From Odiellus spinosus (taxonomy: Eukaryota; Arthropoda; Arachnida; Opiliones; Phalangiidae), in the NCBI GenBank assembly GCA_963920705.1, contig OY987233.1:9330959-9394958 (forward strand): DNA of 64,000 bases, written 5' to 3'. A program made the position numbers and the translations under genes. The notes beneath the pieces were generated by a model. The model worked only from the letters and a program-made list of their open reading frames with translations, did not search any database and had not been told where the DNA came from. Shown piece after piece: positions 22,476 through 36,300 of the stretch; positions within the stretch are counted from its first letter, which is position 1, and the number at the start of each line of letters is the position of its first letter.

Positions 22476-24349
22476 TTATTCATTTTTATCCAAATCTTTC
22501 ATTTGTGTGTGTCTGGGATTCCTCCTAACGGTTGAAATCATTTTTTGCGACGAATTACTGTCTATATCACTACATTCGCTCTCTGAGGCGCCGCTTTGCG
22601 AAATACCATCAGTTTCCAATGCGAATGAAGGGTTTTTATGTTGTCTACTAGTGAATATATTATGCCAGTTAGGGTTTGTAGGATATAAGTTGGGACTTTC
22701 ACCACCACGTTGATTCGTATTAGACGACGATGTTGAAGCTTCTGTTGTATTATTATTTTCGTGAATATAATTTTTATTAGATGTTGAAGTCGAACTAAAA
22801 CTATACATTGGTCGATGAGGTTTTTGACTCGGACATACGACGCTTTCCGTGAATGATCCACCATCCCCGTCGTCTCTAATACCGCAATCTGCTAAGGTGT
22901 CTTTATTAGATTCCCGATAATTACCACTATCGACCGACATCGACGTCGAATCGTTTGATTTATGCGTTGTTATTTTACGAGATTGGATTTTATTAGGCAC
23001 ACTCGTTTGCGGTTTTCCGCTAAGCCTTTGCGTGGTTTTTTTGTTAGTACTTTGCAATGGTATGACGGTACGCGAACTATGAGCTTCTTGGTGTGTTCCT
23101 AAATCGATACAATTCTCTTTTATTGATTCGTCTAAAAAGTTTTGAGCGTTATCGGAAGCTAATAATTTCGATAAGGATGGTGCTAAGCCTAATCCCATCG
23201 TTCTGTCATGGTAAACTTCTGTTATCGCCGGTTCCCTCGTCATTGATGGTATTCTAGGGTTAAGTATGGTGTCACCTAGTACATGATCATTGCAGGGTAA
23301 TGGATTTAACCTACTTATGGGGTATTTGTTAATCATTCTGGTTGCGAACTTAAAATCAGTTTTTTCGGATGGTACTCGTATGTCTAAAACGTCCGCAGCA
23401 GTTAATGCTAAGTCATCCTTCATTTTGGCACTACGATTTTTTGACGAACCTTTAAGAGATTTAATCTCTCCGTATTCACCAACGGGATGAAAAGCAGATG
23501 GTTCCACATTGTGTATCGTTTTGGGTAAAAACCCTTGATGAATTGGAACAGTTGTTTTAGGATTTATTTCTTCATAATGACTTAGTGAATCTAGGAATCT
23601 AGAAATGTTTTTAGTCTTTGGAGCCAATGAACTGTGAGCTGATACAATTTCAACGTTGTGTTTGCTCGGCATGAAAGTATGTTCTTCCGTTTTAGTGTTT
23701 TCAAACCTTGAAAATCTCTCGGCGTTTCTTGGTATTGGTGGTGGTAATGGTCTCGTATTGATTTCTGGTACAGGAAGATACCTAACGTTTCTAATTGTTA
23801 AATCTTTACGGTTCAACTCAGAAGAGACGCTATGGTAACCGATTGTATCGTAGTCGCGTCCTTGACGTCTAATCGTAGTTTGTCCGCTATCCCAATCAGT
23901 AACTGAACTCGCTGAAGACGAACTATCTGGTCTTTTGTTGCCATCACTAGATGGGCTTTCGTTACCGTACATAGTCCGTATCTTACGTTGATGGGCTAAT
24001 GCCAAAGCAATATGAGGACCATTTTGTACAGCGTTGGTTATTATTTTTCCATTTGAGTTTGCGAAACATTTTGATAAGGTATCAACCGGACTCGGTGTGA
24101 AGGTATCGCTATCTCGATTTTTTTGATCGTTACCGGATGTTGCGGTTCTACCATCTGGTTCTCCTCGAGTTCTGACGTAACTTGTAAACGCTCCGGTACT
24201 CATACCTAACATTAAACTACCCAATGAGGAGTGTGGTGGTGGATATATAACGGATGGAGGAGGGGTTGGCATAGTTTCACTCGGTTCACTGTCCAAACTT
24301 TCTAAAGAACTGGAGTTTTCGTACGCGACGCTTTTTACTTCTTGGTTGT
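22476..24349 (-). CDS. TTC28: TTC28 last coding exon: disordered tail
   Basis: Encodes about 625 codons after the conserved part. It begins DNQEVKSVAYENSSSLESLD, where the SSSLESL run is shared with the family just after the CHAT-associated region. The rest is low complexity: Ser, Thr, Asn and Pro rich with PTPPPSVIYPPP and RPLPPPIPRN proline clusters that could bind SH3 or WW domains (inference). Stop codon at 22476-22478. Length of this single exon is large against the 80-500-nt exons upstream. Acceptor TTATTAGCAG|ACAACC, phase 1. Confidence 0.88.
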
Positions 24350-27300
24350 CTGCTAATAAAATGAATAATAAAAATATAACTTTTACGTACAAGTATAATA
24401 ACAAAGGTCAAAGGTTAACGTACCAAATATGGCTAGCAGAGCTTGCTGAGCAAATTGAACCGTTCTTCTGTTCGCTTGTTTACCCATTCTTAAGGTAACT
24501 TCATCCCGACCAACTTCCATTAAGTCAAAACCTATATGAATATGGATTTTGTTATCAATTTTGAACATAGGTTTTTAATAGTATAACTACTTAAATTTAA
24601 GCAATATATATATTTGTACATACCTAAAGACGCGAGTAGTTCGTGACATCCCGGTATACTCCATAATTTGACGCTTACTGGACATTCAATATTTTCCGTT
24701 TCGTGCTCTTTTTGCGGTAACTGATTTATAACGTTAGTTAACTGAAAATATACACAAAATTATATTATTACACCCATACATTTCTCGCTTTGTACCAAAA
24801 GTACATAACTTTTCCAAATATCAGTAACTATCAACAAACAACCCATCAGGGAAAATAGTAAACGGACGTCAGTCACTAATTCAAAAGTACCCTCCCCAGT
24901 TCGTAAAATGTTCCTGGGATAAGAGTCTATGGGCACCTAAGAATTCTTATCTTTCTTGGTTTTATGGAATATATTATGAACTTATGTTAAAGGGGACTTG
25001 TTAACAGCATGGACTAATTTTTCCCTATGCTGTTTAACATTGTGTATCATTCCGTCTTAGTCATTTCCCATTACGATATAACTCCTCTTCACAAATTAAA
25101 ACATTTTTAATTAAATGTACTTACTAATTGTATGATACTCTCAGCGCAGTCGGAACTAGAGAGCAATTTAGAGAATGCGTTTAACGACACCGTAGATAGA
25201 CCTGAAATTGCCAAGGAATTTAATTAACCATTAGTGAAAATTAACTATTAACTTCACTTTAAAGTTATAATTACCTAATAATGCTTGCAAACTTGTACTG
25301 CATTGGGTTAATCTCTCACCAGGATCTGATTGTGGGAAAAATACTGATGCTGGTAATCCATTCGAAGCCGGTTCGAATCTAAATCCGACTGATATTAAAA
25401 GTTCCTTCCAACCAGTAACATGTCCAACCTTATTTTCGATACTTTTTTGCGTAGTGTACATTGCATTACGATGTCCTCTGTGTATGCGTTGTAATGATTT
25501 TTCAACCTTTTATTCAATTTAAAGAATTATTTTAATATCTCTTTCGAAGACAAGAAGTTCAAAAGATCTTTTGACTTACCAGGTGTAAAACGACTCGGAA
25601 AGCGTCCCTACATTTATCGGGAGTTTTAAGTAGATCAGCCAAAGACTGACTTAGAAGAGCCACCTGACTACTAAGTTTAATATCATTGCCTATTAGGATA
25701 AAACTGGCCCAGTTGGCTGGATGGGCGAAGTGTTTAGTTGTTTGTATAGTTCTCATGGCTTCCGCTAATGCTACGCTTACCCTCGAACCCTGAATTCAAA
25801 AGAATCACTGGTTATTTAGATGTTTTCATCAATTTTATTGCTTGAGGTAATAGAACATTTTAACTTTGTTGAGCCCAAGTGTACTTCATACTAGTTAGTT
25901 AAGGAAGTAAAGAAAGTGCCTTACTTGTAATAATGAGGAATAGAACGTCCTTAGCAGTATTTTGACGGCAGTATCGGGTACTGGCCAAAGAGAGACAACG
26001 ACACACTGCGCGCCGGCAGCTAATAAGGCCCTGGTCAATCCAACCAGTCCATCGGAATGTACTCGTCCGTGATGACTTCTCGTATGACAAGAACTGATCA
26101 CCACCAATCTAGCCGTTAACCTCAAGTTGAGTATATCAGCGGCGGATAGTAAGAAGTCTGATAATGGTGGAGCTTGTGACGCTGAAGACAAAGACGAGTC
26201 TTCGCAACATTCCAAGGCATTTGGTAGACTGACCCCATCGGGTATCCGTTGATTGTCGTTCTGGGAGTATTTGGGTGACTGTGACTCGACGTATTCGGAC
26301 GGTGATAGAACTATGGCCGATAACTTCCACGAGATATGCGTGGCAAAGTGAATGCATTCGGCTGTGGCTAATTGACTCAAAACAGCATCTTTGGTGGCTT
26401 CGTTACCAACGAGCGGTTTCGTCGCTAACATCTCTCCGACTAAGGTTGCTTCTTGTTGGGCTTGCGGTATATCGTTCCAACCCCATTGTTCAGCCACAAC
26501 CGATGGTTGTTTAGGATTACCGACGACCAACGCCGACACGATGTCTCTATTGGCTTGATTTAAACCAGCGCGGTTGGCTTTTTGACTGGCCCTAATGGCG
26601 CTGATTGAGGGTACCATGCACATGCTGTATTGTTCACACAAGTACTCTTCCGAACTCTCTCCCTTTAACATAGCGAAAGGTACCAGGTACAAGTCACCGT
26701 CCAAAATAAACAACAGTTCTTGGGATTGTCCATTACCGCATGGTAAAAATTCCTCAACTGGGGCAATAAGAAGGTTGTACAAGAAATGTAACGGTGCCGG
26801 ACCTTGCCAATGAAAACGGCGAGAACGGGTACTTCCGGCTCGACTGGTTGACCCGCTAGCGATACTGCCGGTGACGCTACCTACGCTGAATAAGCTACTT
26901 AAACTGTAATTGCTGCTGTTGAAGAGATGTCCACGGTTCACCATTCGTAAAAATCCTGATTTGTCATTTTCCTGGGGAAGATATTAATTTAGTTCATTCC
27001 ATACCATTCAGGTATATTATTTTCAAAACTGTAGTGTTCTTACCTGTAACATCTTGTCTCCAAGCTCTTCTAAATGTTGGTGCCAAATATCACCACCTTC
27101 GCTTTCCGTTTCGCTTAATGTTCCACCAGGTCCACTTGGTATCTCGACACCCAAGGCTTCTCTGACTCTAGCGACGTAATGTTCCAATTGCGACGGCATC
27201 TGAAGAGAGGGATCCGTATCGCTACCATTTCCCACAACGCCGGGATTTGTATCGGTGTTAATGTCACCGATATTGCTTTCGTGAAAGGTGACAACTCCTT

Positions 27301-30300
27301 TTCCCGGTATGATGACCCACATGTACAAGAAACCAGCGGCTAAACTGTAGTATAGAACAGTGGCTTTCTGTTTGTTAACCGTTTCGACTATTTGTTCGAC
27401 GCTGGTCGGCGTGAAGACTGAAGAATGACCGTGACCTCCTCCCATCTGCCTTTCTAGAAGAAGATCGACAAAAGCCCGCGTACGTCCGCGTTCGGCGACC
27501 ACTAGAGCTTCTTCGTGTCTTCCCAATGTTACCAGAACTCTCTGTATGATGATAATGATTAGTTTTGATATTCCCTTTCATGCTGGAAATTTCCAAAATT
27601 AAGTTACCTGCAATGCCTGGTAACAAGCCGTTTGTAAGTCAAACAAGGATAACTTATATTCGCTGGAACCTTTGGCTTCGTGTCTTATATTTTCGAATAG
27701 TTCGGCAGCCTGGTACAATTGTTGTTGGGACGCTTCTAACTCACCGTGTCCCCAAAGCGCCAGACCCAGACGATGTCTTATCTTGGCTTCGTCTTCTCTT
27801 CTACTTAACTGCTCGGCTATTTGAAGTCCTTGTTGTAAATAAGCAACCGCTTGAGGAATGTTTCCAAGCGCGTGATGGACTCGCCCTAAAAAAATAACCA
27901 ATTGATGTTACAGTAATTACATTGAGAACATCGCGTATCTACTTAAAATGAAATTATGACTGACCTAAACTTCCATACGCCAAGGTTTTGGCCACTTTAT
28001 CATTAATTTGGGCGGCGATACTTAAATGTTGTTCTTGATACAAGACAGCTTGTTCGTAGTTCCTAAGTGATTCGTATACTACGCCCAAATTTCCGTAAGC
28101 TCTTCCTTGTGAAGCCATATTGCTAGTTTCTTCGGCTATAGCCAAATCCATTTGATGATAACGCAATGCCTGATCGTATTCGCCCATTTGTTGGTAAACA
28201 TTTCCTAAACCGCAAGCGGCATCCGCTTCGGCCGCTTTATCTCCTATTTCCCTTGACAACGCCTTTTGATGTTCCAAACATGATACCGCTTGTTCGTAAT
28301 TTCCCAATTGACTGTGTATTGTTCCCAGTTCACCATAAGCAGCCGCTTTTGACGCCGCGTTAGCCAAGTCGTGGGCTACCACTAATCGTTTCTCGAAGCA
28401 TACCTAGAGAGTCATTTCAACAATCAGGTTAAGTTATGAAAAAGAATGAAATTCTGGATAGGTATTTGCGCTTACCAATGATTGTTGCAAATTTCCTAGA
28501 CATCTTTGAGAATTGCCAAGACCTCGATAAGCGCGTTCTTGATCCCGAAGAGACTGTGCTTTGAGAGCGATGGTTAAGTACTGTTCGTGACATTTCACAG
28601 CTTCTTCGAAGTCACCAAGGGCATCGTAACAATCGCCTAGATTACCAAACGCTCGTCCTTTGTCCACCAATGTACTTGTACCGCCCAACTAAAGATTGAC
28701 ATATCTAAGTACATTCTTTTCTAAATTCCCCCAAAAACTATGGACTAACCTGTTCCAGGAGGGCTAATTGTTGTTCGATGAAACCAATTGCGTCTTCGTA
28801 ATGTCCCATGTTGAGTCGTGATATTCCCATGTTACCTAAGGCTTGTGCTTCCATTCCACAGTCTCTCAATTCCTTGGCTCTCTCTAGTTGTTCTTCATAA
28901 CATTTCATGGCGTGAGTGTAATTACCCAAGGACATGTGTACAGCCCCCAGATGTCCATGAGCTCTACATTCTCCTTTGAGATCACTCATTTCTTGCCTGA
29001 TTGTTAATTCCTATTTTCCGTTCACGATTTATAAGTAATTGAACATATTTACGCAAATACAATTTTCACTAACCTGAGTGTGATAACCTAACGCTTTGTC
29101 GAAACATTTCATTTGACGATGACAAAGACCCAATGCTCCGTAAGACGCGACTTCCAAAGACTTGTCGTTACTTTGCTTCGCTAAAAGTAATTGTTTCTGA
29201 TATACTTGAACAGCTTCCGGAATATTTTTCATTTTCATTAAAACATCTCCTAGATTTCCAAGTGCACGGAATTTTCCTTGCACGTGTTTTATCATTTGCG
29301 TAATAGCTAGAAAGTATTTTTGACATTCTAACGCGGCGTCGTAATTTCCCAGAGCCAGATGCGATAAGCCAAGATTACAATAGGCTCTTCCCATGTTCAT
29401 ACGATCTTGTAAATCCTTAGCTAAAGCCAAATCTTGCTCGTAATAACGAATAGCTTCCTACAAATTTAAAATTACTCATATAGATGAGTAATTGTGAAGT
29501 AATTGTTAACTTAAGCCAAGGACTATTAAAATTGAACACCTAATCTTAATAGATAAAGCATAAGCTTCCTTTAAACAGTGGCAAAATCTCGTTCGTGGTT
29601 GCCTATTTGGCCATTGCTCCCGTTAGAGGATGCTTATGAACGCTAGCTTTTGTTATTAATATTTATCTAATTAAGATAGGTGTCCAGTAGTTAATAGTCC
29701 TAGCTTAAACATACCTGGTAGTTGCCTAAACAATAATGAGCGTAACCTAGAAAATGACAAGCCTTGGCTTCACCTTCAACATCTTGTAATTCTTGAGACA
29801 ACCTTAAGAAGTTTTCGTAGTACGGCGCTGATTGCGAAAATTCACCTCTCGAACTATGACAGTTCCCTAAGTTCAAAAGGGCGCAAGCTTCACCAGCTGC
29901 GTCTTTCAGTTCCCTAGCGATGGACAAATGACTATGATAATGTAGCAATGCCATTTCTTGCATATTTAACGCTTGATAAGCTACGGCTAAATTTCCATGA
30001 GTCGAAGCTTCGGCGCTTCTATCGTTGACTTCTTTGGATATGGTCAGTTCTTGTTTATGAAATTTTATGGCTTGTTCGTAGCGTCCCATTGCGCTGTACG
30101 CGTTTCCGATATTTCCGTAAGCGCGACCCATACCCGCTCGATCGTTCAGTACTCTGGCTAAATTCAAATGAGCTTGGTGGAGTTTTAGGGCTGCGTCAAA
30201 GTCTCCTATTAATTGGTACACTATTCCCAAATTAGAGCAGGCCCGACCTTCAGCCATTTTGTCCTGAAATAAGTATTTTCGGTGTGAATTTCTAAACAAA

Positions 30301-33300
30301 GCTGAAGCTTGAGGGTTTGAGCTTATTCTGTCAACTTGATGGTACCATAAGTTAATAACTTCTTATAAGTTATGAACTTATGGTATACCGCGTGTGTACT
30401 TTAAAAAACAATCTTACCTTAATACTTAGAGCCATATCCAACTGTCTTTCGTGCCATTTTTTGGCCTGTTGATAATCACCCATGCATCTGGCGGCGTGTC
30501 CAAGACCAGCGTAAGCTCTGGCTTCAACCGTTCTGTCCCTCAATTCTTGAGCGATTTGTAAGACGTGATTGTGAAAAGTAATCGCTTGTTCGAAGTTTCT
30601 CCGATAATGGTGCGACGAACCGAGATTACTATAGGCCCTGGCTTCTTCAACTTTATTGCCCAACTGTTTGGCCAACCATAAGTGTTCCATATGGCACTCG
30701 ACGGCCTTGTCGAAATCCCCCATCGCTAAGAAGACAGCTCCGACGTTACCAATCTCTCTAGCTTCCTGTAGCCGATCTCCCATTTGCCTGACCAACTGGA
30801 CACATTGTTTGTGACTAGCTAGAGCGTTTGGGTAGTCCCCAATCGCCGTGTAAACGTGTCCTAAAAGCGCGGGAAAATGGATGTTATAGGGAAAATGCAG
30901 TATGCCAAACTACCCACATATCCCTGTTAAGCCTAATTAATAAAATTATTTCGTACCTAAGCTAGTTAAAGCGCACGCGGCTGCTTGCGTATCTTTACTC
31001 TTCATGGCCAGTACCAATTGATACCGATGACTGGTCAAGGCTTCCTTGTAATTTCCTTTGGAGAAGTACGCCGATCCTAAATTCCCGTGCGCTCGACATT
31101 CTCCTAATTGATCTCCTGCATAAATTAACCATAGTTGCAAAAAAACCTACTTCGTTCCTTCAAAAATACTTGAAGCCGATAAACGAACCATTCTTACCCA
31201 AAGATTTAGCGACGGCTAAGTCTTGTTGCATATACGCTATGGCCCGATCCAAACTGTTTAAGGCCCAGTACGCCGATGACAAAGCTGAGAAAACTGAACC
31301 ACGAAGTTTCAAACTGCATGTACCGATACGAAGGGCTGATTCGAGAACCACGACGGAAGCCGCGTGGTGACCGGATGCTAGGAGTTCTTGACCAATCACC
31401 GACGAGATGACGAATGGTGACTTGTCTAGTCGCATCGTTTGTAGTTGGCGATATGTTGGCTCTAAGGTAGCTGCGTAAACAAAAATTACAATGTTAAACT
31501 CGATTGCATTGTCAACTTTTCAAGTTTTATGGTATAACCATAAATCTAAAATATATAATTCTTAAGTGGGGTAATTACTAATTCATTAATAAATAAAGAA
31601 GGAATATGGAACTTAGTGCCTTTACTGTATTCTAAACTATAGTCCAAGGAAGAGCTCCACCCCTCAACGCGTAACTAAACTTCATATTTTATTGGCACTC
31701 TTTACTTAACGTTGCTGACGTGAATGGCAAGAAACATTTCTTTAACCCGGTTTTGCCTAAGGAAAAAATACTCATTTCCTTCCTAGAAAGTGTCGTGGAC
31801 TGTGACGTGCATATACTCATGTTAAAATATAAAGCTTTCTTTCAGAACCATTTGAATTATAACCATAAATAGATGATTTTTAAAATTTAAGCATACCATA
31901 TTTAATTTGAATATTTCTTTTATTCTTCATCATTATGATACGCGTCTATTTGAGACGTTAACACTTAAAGATTAAATTTGTTGAAATGTGCTAAGAGACT
32001 GAAAATTTGTTTTAATTCTATAGTCTATACCAGAAGTTGCCAAACTTTTTGCAATGGTGACCGAAGTAGAGATTTCAAATCACTTCGCGGTCGACTTCGA
32101 TATTTCAATCTCCTCGCGATTAGCCTTAAATATTTATATTTTCATATCCAATTTAATCGAAATTATTTTAAAACGAAGTCCGTTTACTCTGGTAGCAACA
32201 ATACCAGCATGTTCTTCATTGTATCCATAGATTAAGAAACTCTCCGCGAACTACCGTTCATAAACAATTGAAAGAAATGGTTCCCAAACTAGAGAGAAAA
32301 ATTTAATCTTGATTTTATTTCTTAATGCCGTTGGAATTTTAGAACCAATCGTAACAGGTATTTAAATAATTGCTAGCTTTCATTTACAAACAATTTGGTC
32401 GTGAATGAACCATGCCGGGCAGATCAATGCTAGACAATTACGTTCATTATATCAGGTAACGCTTAAGTTTAGTTTCTTCATTAACAAAATCTCCGAAATC
32501 GGGAACAATTCGGGTTTTAAATTCTCATCCTAAAATGTCGTTAACCCGATTCTTTCTATACCTTCCTCGTCTTGCAACTCAGGGGATAAATAAATACATT
32601 ATAGTAACCGCTAGGGACAATTATACCGGCCTCATTTATCGTGCATTTATGCAAATTAAGTTTATTCGCAACCACCAAAAATTAACTCGAATAATTTCAA
32701 TGAATGTTTGTTTGATTAAAGGGAAATTTGGAACTAAAAATGGAACAGATTTTGAATTTATTTTCGGAATCACCGTGACATAAAATGTGTTCCAGAATTT
32801 TTACGGAATTTTTAGACACGTTTTTGGTGTTTAAATTATAAATATAAAATCAGACCAATCATATTTCATAATTCAACAGTGCTTGTAATGTATTCTGTTA
32901 ATATAAAAATAATAGGCCAAGTGATGGCCAAGGTCTTAGACTTCAAACGCTGACCTATTATTTTAATGTTGAGACAAGACAATAAAAGCAATGTTCAAGG
33001 CTGAAATAATATGATTGGTCCGATTTAATATCTACTAAAATTCAAATTTTACCAAACTTTAGAAATTAATTTAAACACCAAAAACGTGTCTAAAAATTCT
33101 GAAAAATTCTCAAATACGTTTCTTGGCATCCGGTAATTCCGAAAATAAATTTAAAAGCTGTTCCATTTTTAGCTCCAAGTTTCCCTTTAATCTAAATGAA
33201 GAAATCTGTTAATTTGAATAATCAGACTTTAATTATGCCCGTTTAGTTAACTTTAAACTTTGAATTATTGTCCGATTTTGACTCATTTTGAAGCCCTCAT

Positions 33301-36300
33301 TTAACTCTATTGGAATCTATTACAGATATTTTATTTTTCGAATTGTTTGTGACAAATATATTGCTATTTGTAAATTCAGATATGAGTTTAAATGAATGTT
33401 GGGTTTAATCGAAGATAAACAAGTGGATTAATATATAATTTTTTTCTATAACATATTATGAATCGTTTTTAACGATATTTCAAAAAATGCTACTCAATTA
33501 CCATTTTGAGTTTATGAAAAGTCCTTGACAGCTTCCTTTTAAGTTGAATTAACCCGTTACGTGATAATTTAACCACGCTAATTAGTAAACGTTCCACCCA
33601 TTGGGAGATCAAGGTATCCATGCCCAACCACCTACTTAACTTCTGTATTTTTATATCATTGGTTAACCTAGTAACCGTGGTACTATAAAATTTTGTTCTG
33701 GGAAAAACCACTCGTATAAACTTATTACCTTGAGGGGTAAAAAAGTGTTCAATTTTATATAATTTCCCTAAGTGAATTGTCAAGGACAGAATCGACGTTC
33801 ATTCATATTTCAAATCACAATGAAATTCGTTATATTGAGATATGATGACATTATGTCATATCGACTTTTGAAACTTTTCTAATATCTTGATTGGTTAAAG
33901 TGTAATTCTCACTCAAATATTTTTAGTCCAAATATCTTTATACCAAAAAACTATCAATTTATTCCATAAAAGTAAACAACACCCCGTAGTAGACTTGTGA
34001 TATTATAAATTCACCCCCTTCTCGAGAGTCGATCATTATTTCCCGCCAAAAACGTCCCTACTCCCACTTGACAATCAAATTGAAGTATCAGTAAAATCCA
34101 CTAGAGGCGTCACAACAACTGACCTTCCCTCGTAATCCGAATATGGTCATTGTAAAACTAATTATATATTTTGATATTTGTTAATTAATTTGTATTATGA
34201 GTAAACATTTTTGGGGTTACAATGAACCTATGTGATGGAGTTTAAGCTTCCTGTCGGGAAATGAATAAGGCGCTAAAAATATATAATCACAAAATAGTTT
34301 TTCATAAATTATAGAAACAAATTGTTTGCGTATAAATTCGGGTTCTTATATTTCCAAACAAGCTTATAATAAAAATAAGAACAAGTCCGTACATTCATTA
34401 GCAATTAAAATATTTAATGAATGAATCGAGAGAGACAAAAATTATTCTACTAATTAAACACAAGTGAAATTCGCGAAAATTATTCAGGTAGTTTGTAAAC
34501 AACTTTTGAAAAGGGTAGAATTAGTTTTCTTGGAACGAAAAATAACATTCATTATTCTAAGGAATGACCCCCTACATATTTAGAATGACCACTGAAACCA
34601 TTTCCTTATTCTCAAGGGCAGGAATATCGGGATAATTTCATTTAAAGGGAGAATGCAACCTAACAAGTTATTTTTTATCGATTATCTTTTAAATAAGCTT
34701 AATCAACCTGTAAACATATATTAAACTAGAAATAAATTAAAAAATAGGCTTAGCTGAATTCATGGAGATTCTGAATCTCTTCGCATTAAAGGGTCAACGG
34801 CCAATCAAATGTTATTGAAAGATACATCAAGATCTCGCCTTAACGATAAGCCTTTGTTCATTGGTCGCTGACCCGTTAATGCGAAGAAATTAAGGATCGC
34901 CATGAATCCAGCTAAGCCTATTTTGATGGTAAGTTTTAAATTTATTTCTAGTTTAATATTTGTTTTTAATTTTTGTTTACTGTTGGATTGTGCCCATTTA
35001 AATGATAAGGAATCAATAAAAAAATCACTTGTTAGGTTGCATTCTCCCTTTAATATCCTAATCGTTTTAATTTTGGTATAAGGACTAATCTATAGCTAGA
35101 TAGATGTAAGAGAGGCCATTGAGGTGGAGGACAACAAGTTTGGTGTCATTAAATACTTAATTGAAATAATGGGTTGAATTGTTTTCTCTCCCGTTTTTAA
35201 AATTTCCAATACCGGTATCGTTATACCACTTAGTATGAGTTTTAACAAAGGACGAGTGTAATTTGGTAATAGATTCCAATAGAGTTCATTGAGGGCTACA
35301 AAATGAGACTAAGCTCGTCAAAATCGAACAATAATTAACAAAGTTATTCAAAGTTTAATTTCTGAAGTTTGGAAAAGTTTGAATAAAAGTATATATAAAA
35401 TCCGACCAATCATATAATTTCGGCCAACAACAGCGCTTGTAATATCTTAAGATTAAAAGAATTTAGGTCGATATTTAATGCCTAAAACCTTGGCCATCAA
35501 ACGCCGTCCTATTCTTTTAATATTGAGACAAGACATTACAAGCGCTGTCGAAGGCTGAAATAATATGATTGGTCCGATTTTATATTTACTTTTATTCAAA
35601 TTTTACCAAACTGAAATTAATTTAAACACCAAAAACGTGTTTAAAAATTGTTTGAATAAATTCTGGAGTACGTTTTTTGGCATAATGATTCCGACTGGTG
35701 AATAAATTCAAAAGCTGTTCCATTTTTAGCTCCAAGTTTCCCTTTAATGCAAAAATGTAGAAGGAGACTTCGCCTTTAAAAATATCAATCTTTAATCTCA
35801 ATTCTCACGAACTTTTCCTCAATTTTGGGGGATGATGTTTGAAAACGGGATTGAAAGCTTAACTATAGGGTTAAACGCGATATTAGGGATCAAATGTTAA
35901 TTTATAGTATTTATCTCATTTAATACGTCGCTATTTAAAGCCTGGGCTATTAGTAAATCTTGTTATAATGAACTTTGATAATTTATGAACGGGATTAACT
36001 CGTAAATGAATACTAAGTGATGATAGGGTGACTTACCTCTGAGTGGGGACTTCATGGCGGCTTCGACGAGTCCAGCCAGAAGTTGAAGGTTCTTTGGGTC
36101 TTGAGCTAAACCGGATGAAAATGCCGCCAACGCGTCAGAATGACGTCCCAGACATTGGAGGGCCATTCCTTGCCGGTAATACGCCTGGTAAAATAAAAAT
36201 ACATTTTAGCAACAATTATAGCTTAACAGATGTGTTCATTTTATCAATTCTTAAATGATCGACATCCACCATAATAAATACGCAAATGATAGACTTCAAA

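Larger units (their letters stand above)
31471..36036. other. TTC28 intron 3 with MITEs
   Basis: No exon seen in 4.6 kb. Contains family G copies (32715-33196, 35370-35750), family C fragment (33952-34005), family A copy (34646-35049) and fragments of family H near 33470-33545. Confidence 0.6.

Noticed and set aside
22438-22713. Plus-strand frame opposite the TTC28 last exon
   Set aside because: Shadow of a genuine coding exon on the other strand.
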